Below, piece by piece: positions 6,219 to 12,276 of a DNA stretch of 12,276 nucleotides. The translations under genes and the position numbers were made by a program. How positions within the stretch are numbered: position 1 is the stretch's first letter; each line of letters starts with the position of its first letter. Location: assembly GCA_900320415.1 (NCBI GenBank), contig ONSE01000111.1:1-12276 (forward strand), read 5' to 3'. Below the pieces are notes generated by a model, which was given only the letters and a program-made list of their open reading frames with translations, made no database searches and was not told the DNA's origin. Source of the DNA: an uncultured Eubacteriales bacterium. Lineage in GTDB: Bacteria; Bacillota; Clostridia; Oscillospirales; Acutalibacteraceae.

Positions 6219-8588
6219 ATGACTATGAACAGACATTATAAAACACTGGAACTGGACAAAATACTGGAGCGGCTGGCGGCGCTGACGACGCTTGACGACG
6301 CCAAGGAAAAGGCGCTGGCTCTCGAGCCTGTCTTTGAGCTCGGGAAGGCGGAGCTGCTCCTGAAACAAACGGACGACGCGGTGGCGCTGAGCGGACGCTT
6401 CGGCGCGCCCTCCTTCGGCGGCGCGGTCAACTGCGCGGGAAACCTGAGAAGGGCACAGGCAGGAGGCTGCCTGACGACGGGAGAGCTGCTCTCCGTGGCG
6501 CGCACCATGCATATCATACGCACCGTCAAGGAGTGGCACGGGCGCTGCGCCAACGTGGAAACCACTCTCGACGGCTTTTTCAGCGGACTGATTTCCAATA
6601 AGTACTTAGAAGAACGCATCACCTCGGCGATCCTCAGCGAGGATGAGATCTCCGACAAGGCAAGCCCCGCGCTCGCCGATATCCGCCGGAAGATCCGCAC
6701 TGCCTCCTCCAAGGCGCGAGAGGTGCTCGATAAGATCATTCACAGCTCCAAATATGTGAAATACTTGCAGGAGACCATCATCACCCAGCGCGACGGCAGG
6801 TATGTCGTACCTGTCAAGGCGGAATGCCGCAACAGCGTTCCCGGACTGGTACACGACACCTCGGCCAGCGGACAGACGGTCTTTATCGAGCCGATGGGCG
6901 TGGTGCAGGCGAACAACGATATCCGTCTGCTGCAGGGCAAGGAGGAGGAGGAGATCGAGAGGATCCTCTTTGAGCTTTCCGCCAACGCGGGCGAGTTCGC
7001 CGACAGCATTATCCGCAGCTACCGGAACCTTGCGGAGCTGAGCCTGATTTTCGCGAAGGCGGATCTGGCGTACGCCATGCGCGCGAGCCGCCCCGTCCTC
7101 AACGACAGGGGCATTGTCAACCTCCGTCAGGCGCGTCATCCGCTGATTCCCAAGGAAAGGGTCGTGCCGGTGGATATCCGTTTGGGCAAGGAGTTCGATA
7201 CCCTCGTCATCACGGGTCCCAACACGGGCGGTAAGACCGTTACCCTCAAGACACTGGGACTGTTCACGCTGATGGCGATGTGCGGCCTTCTGGTGCCCTG
7301 CGCCGACAACAGCGAGCTGAGCGTGTTCCGCCGTGTTCTGGTGGATATCGGCGACGAGCAGAGCATTGAGCAGAGCCTTTCCACCTTTTCGGCGCACATG
7401 ACCAATATCATACAGATTTTAAAAATAGCCAATTCCGGCTCGCTCTGCCTGATCGACGAGCTGGGAGCGGGCACCGATCCCGTAGAGGGTGCGGCGCTTG
7501 CTATCGCGATACTCGAGCGGTTAAGGGAAAAGCACGCCAAAATCGCTTCAACGACCCACTATGCGGAGCTGAAGGAATTCGCGCTCAGAACCGAGGGAGT
7601 GGAGAACGGAAGCTGTGAGTTTGATGTCGCAACGCTGCAGCCGACCTACCGTCTGCTCATAGGCGTACCCGGCAAGAGCAACGCCTTTGCCATCTCCAAG
7701 CGGCTGGGAATGGACGACGCGGTGGTAAAGCGCGCGGGCGAGCTGGTTTCGAGTGAGAGCCGGCAGTTTGAGGACGTCGTCGGCAAGCTCGAGAAGCAGC
7801 GTCAAAGCCTGGAAAGACAGGTGGAGAACGCCAACCGCCTGACCGCACAGGCGAACACCGAAAAGCAGCGCGCGGAGAACGAGGCGAAGCGCGCCAGAGC
7901 CGACGCGGAGCGCGAGATCGAGCGCGCCAAGCAGGAGGCGCAGCGCATTGTTTCGCGCACGAGAGCGCAGGCGGAAGCGCTGATGGAGGAGCTGGAAAAG
8001 GCGCGGCGTGAAAAGGAGATGAGCGCCGAGCAGCGCTCAAGGCTGCGCCAGAACATCGACAGGATGGAGGCGCACGCCGATCCCGTCACGCTGAAAAAGA
8101 CGCCCGACGAGGAATACAAGCTGCCCCGTCCGCTCAAGGCGGGGGACGAGGTGCTGATTTTTGACATCGACAAAAACGCCACGGTCCTCGCGCCGCCGAA
8201 TAAGGACGGCATGGTGCTGGTGCAGGCGGGCATTATCAAGACGAGGGTAGATATCAGGAATCTCCGTCTGCTCAAGTCGCAGGTCAAGCCGCGGGCGGAT
8301 AAGTTTTCCTCCACGCGCCGTGTTCCGAGCCGCATGGACGTCCGTCCGGAAACCGAGGTGGACGTGCGCGGCGAAACGGCGTTTGACGCGGTGCAGATCG
8401 TCGAAAAGGCGATCGATAACGCCATGCTGTCGGGCGTGGGCAAGCTGACCATCATCCACGGCAAGGGCACGGGCGTCCTTCGCCGCGAAATCAACCAATA
8501 TCTCCGCACCAACAGGAACGTCAAGTCCCACCGTCTCGGAACCTTCGGCGAGGGCGAGGACGGCGTCACGATCGTGGAATTGAAATAA
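6219..8588 (+). CDS. mutS2: Endonuclease MutS2 (ribosome-collision/anti-recombination ATPase with Smr domain)
   Basis: MutS2 is a MutS-like dimeric ATPase. It was first linked to suppression of recombination; in B. subtilis it splits collided ribosomes (also called RqcU). Counting from ATG 6219 (789 residues), the core/clamp region is about 1-310. The ATPase has Walker A GPNTGGKT (333-340), Walker B LIDELGAGTD (411-420) and STTHYAELKEF (444-454). A long charged coiled coil occupies about 515-620, a KOW-like segment about 635-690, and a C-terminal Smr domain 713-789 with DVRG (715-718) and HGKGTG (747-752). All expected domains are intact and the length is normal. The ribosome binding site is weak. 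ATG 6225 (MNRHYKTLELDKIL) is an equally good start and an out-of-frame ATG lies at 6215. It follows recO by 33 bases. Confidence 0.97.
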   Translation: MTMNRHYKTLELDKILERLAALTTLDDAKEKALALEPVFELGKAELLLKQTDDAVALSGRFGAPSFGGAVNCAGNLRRAQAGGCLTTGELLSVARTMHIIRTVKEWHGRCANVETTLDGFFSGLISNKYLEERITSAILSEDEISDKASPALADIRRKIRTASSKAREVLDKIIHSSKYVKYLQETIITQRDGRYVVPVKAECRNSVPGLVHDTSASGQTVFIEPMGVVQANNDIRLLQGKEEEEIERILFELSANAGEFADSIIRSYRNLAELSLIFAKADLAYAMRASRPVLNDRGIVNLRQARHPLIPKERVVPVDIRLGKEFDTLVITGPNTGGKTVTLKTLGLFTLMAMCGLLVPCADNSELSVFRRVLVDIGDEQSIEQSLSTFSAHMTNIIQILKIANSGSLCLIDELGAGTDPVEGAALAIAILERLREKHAKIASTTHYAELKEFALRTEGVENGSCEFDVATLQPTYRLLIGVPGKSNAFAISKRLGMDDAVVKRAGELVSSESRQFEDVVGKLEKQRQSLERQVENANRLTAQANTEKQRAENEAKRARADAEREIERAKQEAQRIVSRTRAQAEALMEELEKARREKEMSAEQRSRLRQNIDRMEAHADPVTLKKTPDEEYKLPRPLKAGDEVLIFDIDKNATVLAPPNKDGMVLVQAGIIKTRVDIRNLRLLKSQVKPRADKFSSTRRVPSRMDVRPETEVDVRGETAFDAVQIVEKAIDNAMLSGVGKLTIIHGKGTGVLRREINQYLRTNRNVKSHRLGTFGEGEDGVTIVELK

Positions 8589-8600
8589 AGGAAGCTATCT

Positions 8601-9116
8601 ATGAAAAAACAGTTTTTGGATTCAGGCAAGATTGTGGGAACACACGGCATCAGGGGCGAGGTAAGAATCGAGCCGTGGTGTGATTCCCCCGAATTTCTCT
8701 GCGCCTTTCCGGTTCTCTACCTCGGCGCGAACGGAGAAAACCCCATCGAGGTGAAGAGCCGTCCGCACAAGAATATCACCCTCGCGAAAATCAAGGGCGT
8801 GGATACGATTGAGGAAGCGGAGAAATACCGCGGCAAAATCGTCTACATCAACCGCGACGACATCCGCCTGGAGGAGGGCGTCCACTTTGTGCAGGATCTG
8901 ATCGGTCTTGAAATACGCGACGCCGACAGCGGCATGGTTTACGGCACCCTTACGGATGTGCTGCGCACAGGCGCGAACGACGTCTATGAAATCACGGATG
9001 GCGACGGCAAAAAATACCTCGCGCCCGTGATTGAAGAGGTGGTCACGGAAATCAACGTGGACGGCGGCTATGTGCTGCTGCGCCCGATGAAAGGAATCTT
9101 TGACGATGCGGATTGA
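8601..9116 (+). CDS. rimM: 16S rRNA processing protein RimM
   Basis: RimM is a 30S maturation factor that binds ribosomal protein S19 and the 16S head. The 171-residue product has the N-terminal barrel motif GTHGIRGEVRI (13-23), a PRC-barrel C-terminal domain from about residue 95 with GANDVYEI (124-131) and a conserved APVIEEVV segment (141-148), and normal length. ATG 8601 follows AAGGAAG at a 7-base spacing and lies 12 bases after the mutS2 stop. The 3' end overlaps trmD by 11 bases, so the pair is tightly coupled. In many Bacillota rimM follows rpsP; here it follows mutS2 instead. Confidence 0.97.
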   Translation: MKKQFLDSGKIVGTHGIRGEVRIEPWCDSPEFLCAFPVLYLGANGENPIEVKSRPHKNITLAKIKGVDTIEEAEKYRGKIVYINRDDIRLEEGVHFVQDLIGLEIRDADSGMVYGTLTDVLRTGANDVYEITDGDGKKYLAPVIEEVVTEINVDGGYVLLRPMKGIFDDAD

Positions 9117-9795
9117 TATCATCACCCTTTTCCCCGAGATGTTCGCACCCGTGCTGGGCGACAGTATTATCGGCAGGGCGCAGGCGAGCGGTGCGGTCGA
9201 GATACATACCCACCAGCTGCGCGACTTCGCCTTTGACAAGCACCGCAGGGTCGACGACACCCCCTACGGCGGCGGAATGGGTATGCTGATGAAGGCGGAG
9301 CCGATCGCCCTCTGCTTTGAGAGCATCTGCGGGGAAATCGGCGCGCGTCCGCACTTTGTTTATATGTCGCCCCAGGGAAGAACGCTGTGCCAGCAGCGGC
9401 TCAGGGAGATGGCGGAGATCGAAAACATCTGCATTCTCTGCGGCCACTATGAGGGAGTGGATCAGCGGCTCCTCGACGCGTTCATCGACGAGGAGATCTC
9501 CATCGGCGACTATGTGCTCACGGGCGGCGAGATCCCCGCCATGGTGTTTGCCGACGCGCTGTGCCGCATGGTGCCGGGCGTGCTGACCAACAACGAGTGC
9601 TTCACCGAGGAGAGCCATTTCAGCGGCCTGCTGGAGTACCCCCAGTACACCAAACCGGCGGAATGGCGCGGCAGGGAGGTCCCCGAGGTGCTCCTGAGCG
9701 GGCACCACGCCAACATCGCCAAATGGCGGCGCGAGCAGAGCCTCGCGGTGACCGCGCGCAAACGGCCTGATTTGCTGCAAAAACAACAGGGGTGA
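9106..9795 (+). CDS. trmD: tRNA (guanine-37-N1)-methyltransferase TrmD
   Basis: TrmD is a SPOUT-class trefoil-knot enzyme that methylates G37 next to the anticodon with S-adenosylmethionine and prevents +1 frameshifting. The 229-residue product has MRIDIITLFPEMF at its start, DDTPYGGGMGM (50-60), GHYEGVDQR (113-121) and the knot motif ISIGDYVLTGGE (131-142), with Arg154 and Glu116 conserved. At the position of E. coli catalytic Asp169 my hand alignment shows Glu169 (in FTEES). I chose ATG 9106 because AAGGA lies 10 bases upstream and the protein starts as in the family; an in-frame TTG at 9100 is less likely. It overlaps rimM by 11 bases. rplS, the usual next gene, does not follow. Confidence 0.97.
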   Translation: MRIDIITLFPEMFAPVLGDSIIGRAQASGAVEIHTHQLRDFAFDKHRRVDDTPYGGGMGMLMKAEPIALCFESICGEIGARPHFVYMSPQGRTLCQQRLREMAEIENICILCGHYEGVDQRLLDAFIDEEISIGDYVLTGGEIPAMVFADALCRMVPGVLTNNECFTEESHFSGLLEYPQYTKPAEWRGREVPEVLLSGHHANIAKWRREQSLAVTARKRPDLLQKQQG

Positions 9796-9826
9796 ACAAA
9801 AAATACTGTTCACATATTTGTCTTTT
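9792..9826 (+). terminator. Probable weak intrinsic terminator after trmD
   Basis: GTGAACA (9792-9798) pairs with TGTTCAC (9807-9813) around an 8-base A-rich loop, followed by ATATTTGTCTTTT. The stem contains the trmD stop codon (9793-9795), like the dgkA terminator. The stem is only 7 bp and the T-tract is interrupted, so termination may be partial. Confidence 0.55.
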
Positions 9827-9877
9827 GACGGTATTATTCATAAAGAGGTAATATTTTTGTAAAAATGCACAATAAAT

Positions 9878-9927
9878 TGATAAAATGATTTCGGTGTGGT
9901 GATTATTAATACGAAATTGATTTATCA
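9878..9927. repeat. Large imperfect inverted repeat just upstream of the ptsH promoter
   Basis: TGATAAAATGATTTCG (9878-9893) and CGAAATTGATTTATCA (9912-9927) pair over 16 positions with one mismatch and two G-U pairs, around an 18-base AT-rich spacer. The right arm ends 2 bases before the -35 box of ptsH. It could be a paired operator or activator site, or an RNA structure at the 3' end of read-through trmD transcripts. No known regulator motif is recognised. Confidence 0.6.
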
Positions 9928-9929
9928 TA

Positions 9930-9958
9930 TTGACCTCGACAAAAAAAGAGATTATAAT
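9930..9958 (+). promoter_or_regulatory. Near-consensus sigma-A promoter of ptsH
   Basis: TTGACC (9930-9935) and TATAAT (9953-9958) are separated by 17 bases, 11 of 12 hexamer positions matching consensus. The predicted start near 9965 gives a leader of about 65 bases, which contains a small hairpin (CTTTC 9978-9982, GAAAG 9990-9994). Strong expression of HPr is expected. Confidence 0.88.
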
Positions 9959-10029
9959 AGTAGCAACTGATTAGGTCCTTTCGGGGGCAGAAAGATGAAT
10001 TTCATATATTCAGAGAAGAGGGTATCAAA

Positions 10030-10293
10030 ATGTATGTTAAGGAAGTTTTAGTTCAGAACAAGGCAGGTCTTCACGCTCGTCCCGCGACATTCTTTATTCA
10101 GAAGGCGAATGAGTACAAAGCCACTATCTGGGTAGAGAAGGAGGAGCGCCGCGTCAACGCGAAGAGCCTTCTGGGTGTTCTCTCGCTCGGCATCATCGGC
10201 GGCACCACCATCAAGATCATCGCTGACGGTTCAGATGAGACAGACGCTGTCGAGGGTCTTTCCGCTCTGGTAGAGTCAGGCTTCGCCGAGTAA
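10030..10293 (+). CDS. ptsH: Phosphocarrier protein HPr of the PTS
   Basis: HPr passes phosphate from PEP through Enzyme I to sugar-specific EII proteins. In Bacillota it is also phosphorylated on Ser46 by HPr kinase to act with CcpA in catabolite repression. The 87-residue product has the active-site motif GLHARPA with His15 and the regulatory site NAKSLLGVLSLG with Ser46. Both are present, so it is a true HPr and not the His-lacking paralogue Crh. Start ATG has AGAGGG 8 bases upstream. It is a single-gene unit with its own promoter and terminator; ptsI, its usual partner, is not next to it. Its coding sequence is less GC-rich than its neighbours, with many AAG/GAG/GTT codons, consistent with high expression. 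Confidence 0.97.
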   Translation: MYVKEVLVQNKAGLHARPATFFIQKANEYKATIWVEKEERRVNAKSLLGVLSLGIIGGTTIKIIADGSDETDAVEGLSALVESGFAE

Positions 10294-10329
10294 TACAAAA
10301 CTGAAAACTACATCTTGTTAAGAGCTAAA

Positions 10330-10364
10330 AGGGCGAGGCGTATGCTTCGCCCTGTTTGTTATTT
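10330..10364 (+). terminator. Intrinsic terminator of ptsH
   Basis: AGGGCGAGGC (10330-10339) pairs with GCTTCGCCCT (10344-10353), a 10-bp GC-rich stem with one G-U pair and a GTAT loop. It is followed by GTTTGTTATTT. It lies 36 bases after the ptsH stop and separates ptsH from uvrC. Confidence 0.9.
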
Positions 10365-10384
10365 AAATATCCGAGGTGATCACG

Positions 10385-12217
10385 ATGAATCCCAAAATGG
10401 GCGAGCTGCGAAAAAAGGCGATGGCGCTGCCGCTGCTGCCGGGTGTGTATATCATGCGCGACAAGAGCAATGAAATCATCTATATCGGCAAGGCAAAGGC
10501 GCTCAAGAACCGCGTCAGCCAGTATTTCGGCTCACAGAACAACCACGCCGAAAAGGTGAGGCGCATGGTCGAGAATGTTGACCGGTTCGAGTACATCATC
10601 ACCGACAGCGAGTTTGAGGCGCTGATTCTGGAATGCAGCCTGATCAAGCAGCACACGCCGAAGTACAACATTCTCCTCAAGGACGACAAGGGCTACAGCT
10701 ACATCCGCGTCAGTTCGGGCGACTGGGCGAAGCTGAGCTATGTTTTGCAGAAGCAGGACGACGGCGCGACCTACATCGGTCCCTACAAAAGCAGCTACTA
10801 CGTCAAGACAGCGGTGGAGGAGGCAAACAAGATCTTTATGCTGCCCACCTGTAACCGCAGGTTCCCGCAGGATTTCCGCAAGGCGCGTCCGTGCCTGAAT
10901 TATCATATCAAGCAGTGTATGGCGCCCTGCACGGGCAGGGTGAAGCTCAGAGATTACCGCGAGAGCCTGGAGCAGGCGCTCGATTTTCTCAAGGGAGGCT
11001 CCTCCAACTCCATCAAACAGCTCACCGCGCAGATGGAGGAGGCTGCGGAGAAACTCGAATTTGAGAGAGCGGCGCGGATCCGCGACAAAATCGCTGCCGT
11101 CAGGAGGATGGGGGACAAGCAGAAGGTCGTTGCCAACAAGGTGCTCGACGAGGATATCATCGCGAGCTTTTCCGACAGCGGAAAGACCTGCTTTCAGGTG
11201 TTCCGCTTTGAGGGCGGCAGGCTGTTCGACCGCGAGAGCTTTATCGTTGACAGCGGCGAGAGCGACACCGAGGAGTTTCTGCTGCGCTACTACACGATGA
11301 GGACGGATGTTCCCAAAAACATCGCTCTTGACAGGGAGTTTGAGTCCATCGCGGAAATCGCGCGCTGGCTGAGTGAAAAGCGCGGCAGCAAGGTCAATGT
11401 CACCGTGCCGCAGCGCGGCGAGCAGGCGCAGCTGGTCAATATGTGCCGCTCCAACGCCGCCGAGGCGCTCGCCCAGCAGAAGGGAGCGACCGTCCGGGAA
11501 TACGGCGTGCTCGAGGAGCTGAAGGAGGCGCTCGGACTGGACGCGCTGCCCGAATACATCGAATCCTACGACATCTCCAACCTCAACGGCACCGAAAACG
11601 TGGCGGGCATGATCGTCTACCAAAACGGAAGGTCGCTCAAAAGCGCCTACCGCAAATTCAAGATCAAGGGCTTTGAGGGACAGGACGATTACGCCTCCAT
11701 GGCGGAGGTATTAACGCGCCGTTTTGAGGAATACTACAAGGAAAAGGAGAGCGGCGAGGGCTTCGGCAGACTGCCCGACCTGATCCTTCTCGACGGCGGC
11801 AGGGGGCAGGTACGCGCCGTGCAGGAGGTTCTCGACAGAATGAAAATATCCGTGCCGCTGTTCGGCATGGTCAAGGACGACAAGCACCGCACCCGCGCCG
11901 TCACGGGAGACGGCGGAGAAATCTCCATTCAGTCAAAGCGGCAGCTCTTTACCTTCCTGAGCAAGATGCAGGACGAGGTACACCGCTTCGCGATCGGCTA
12001 CCACCACAGCCGCCGCAGCAAGAACACCTTCAAAAGCTCTCTCACGGGCATTGAGGGCATCGGAGAGGTGAGGGCAAAGGCGCTTTTAAAATATTTCCGC
12101 ACCGTCGACAACATCTCCAAGGCGGATCTGGCGGAGCTGGAGGCGGCTCCCAAAATGACGAAGGACAGCGCGCTGGCGGTGTACCGCTATTTCCACGCGG
12201 AGGAGAAGCCGGAATAG
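10385..12217 (+). CDS. uvrC: Excinuclease ABC subunit UvrC
   Basis: UvrC makes both incisions around DNA lesions in nucleotide excision repair, after UvrA and UvrB mark the damage. The 610-residue product has the N-terminal GIY-YIG nuclease (LPGVYIMRD near 18-26, IIYIGKAKALKNRV 31-44, Glu76). A four-cysteine cluster (Cys156, 170, 178, 182) matches the reported Fe-S site. The UVR/UvrB-binding motif is at about 208-242, and the RNase H-like nuclease has ESYDISN (393-399), Asp470 in LLDGG and the GYHHSRR stretch (538-544). C-terminal helix-hairpin-helix motifs cover about 553-603. I chose ATG 10385 because GAGGTG ends 6 bases upstream; the in-frame GTG at 10376 is part of that ribosome binding site. 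No separate promoter is obvious, so expression may rely on read-through from ptsH. Confidence 0.97.
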   Translation: MNPKMGELRKKAMALPLLPGVYIMRDKSNEIIYIGKAKALKNRVSQYFGSQNNHAEKVRRMVENVDRFEYIITDSEFEALILECSLIKQHTPKYNILLKDDKGYSYIRVSSGDWAKLSYVLQKQDDGATYIGPYKSSYYVKTAVEEANKIFMLPTCNRRFPQDFRKARPCLNYHIKQCMAPCTGRVKLRDYRESLEQALDFLKGGSSNSIKQLTAQMEEAAEKLEFERAARIRDKIAAVRRMGDKQKVVANKVLDEDIIASFSDSGKTCFQVFRFEGGRLFDRESFIVDSGESDTEEFLLRYYTMRTDVPKNIALDREFESIAEIARWLSEKRGSKVNVTVPQRGEQAQLVNMCRSNAAEALAQQKGATVREYGVLEELKEALGLDALPEYIESYDISNLNGTENVAGMIVYQNGRSLKSAYRKFKIKGFEGQDDYASMAEVLTRRFEEYYKEKESGEGFGRLPDLILLDGGRGQVRAVQEVLDRMKISVPLFGMVKDDKHRTRAVTGDGGEISIQSKRQLFTFLSKMQDEVHRFAIGYHHSRRSKNTFKSSLTGIEGIGEVRAKALLKYFRTVDNISKADLAELEAAPKMTKDSALAVYRYFHAEEKPE

Positions 12218-12231
12218 TCGATAATTTCTTG

Positions 12232-12260
12232 TTGTAAAATAGAGATGAGTATGGTATAAT
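12232..12260 (+). promoter_or_regulatory. Promoter for a gene beyond the right edge
   Basis: TTGTAA (12232-12237) and TATAAT (12255-12260) are 17 bases apart, with TG at 12252-12253 making an extended -10. It starts 15 bases after the uvrC stop. No terminator is seen after uvrC within the 59 remaining bases, and no start codon of the next gene is visible. Confidence 0.8.
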
Positions 12261-12276
12261 AAACAAATCAGGCGAA

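Noticed and set aside
9857..9886. A second promoter upstream of ptsH (TTGTAA, 18 bp, TAAAAT)
   Set aside because: It is a weak match in AT-rich sequence, and the better promoter at 9930-9958 explains ptsH.
9960..10029. Riboswitch or T-box in the ptsH leader
   Set aside because: The leader is only about 65 bases, with one 5-bp hairpin and no terminator or known conserved core.
10532..11623. 363-codon open frame on the minus strand opposite uvrC
   Set aside because: It is a shadow of UvrC with low-complexity Leu/Val/Asp-rich translation and no start signals.
1..12276. CRISPR arrays, insertion sequences, phage, toxin-antitoxin or defence genes
   Set aside because: No direct repeat arrays, transposase motifs, terminal inverted repeats or target duplications were seen; all coding space is filled with housekeeping genes.

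Overview
The window looks like the chromosome of a GC-rich member of the Bacillota, most likely a clostridial (Oscillospiraceae/Ruminococcus-like) bacterium. The evidence is a HPr with both His15 and Ser46, YlxM next to ffh, a YqzL-type small gene between era and recO, a MutS2 with a C-terminal Smr domain, and the gene order phoH-ybeY-dgkA-era-recO. Intergenic spaces are AT-rich with TATAAT-type promoters, while genes are GC-rich. The genus assignment is inference; no 16S or other marker is present.

Left part (1-1965, minus strand): a ylxM-ffh-rpsP operon. It is read leftward from a perfect consensus promoter (TTGACA, 17 bp, TATAAT) and begins with a hairpin at the predicted +1. It encodes the SRP GTPase Ffh, its presumed accessory protein YlxM, and ribosomal protein S16, which is cut by the window edge.

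Middle left (2200-4250, plus strand): phoH-ybeY-dgkA, behind an extended -10 promoter and ended by an intrinsic terminator that begins inside the dgkA stop region. These genes cover RNA metabolism (PhoH ATPase, YbeY endoribonuclease) and undecaprenol recycling. phoH has no ordinary start codon where its reading frame seems to begin.

Middle right (4251-9830, plus strand): a compact run era-yqzL-recO-mutS2-rimM-trmD from a good promoter. It covers ribosome assembly (Era, RimM), DNA repair and ribosome quality control (RecO, MutS2) and tRNA m1G37 methylation (TrmD). rimM-trmD are in many Bacillota joined to rpsP; here they lie about 8.5 kb away on the other strand.

Right part (9830-12276, plus strand): ptsH (HPr) has its own strong promoter, a large imperfect inverted repeat just upstream, and a clear terminator. 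uvrC (nucleotide excision repair) follows. After uvrC there is another good promoter for a gene beyond the window.

I found no mobile elements, CRISPR, phage genes, tRNA or rRNA, and no defence or biosynthetic system. This is conserved housekeeping DNA. The points worth a second look are small: start-site anomalies, dyads, a small uncharacterised gene, and local gene-order changes.
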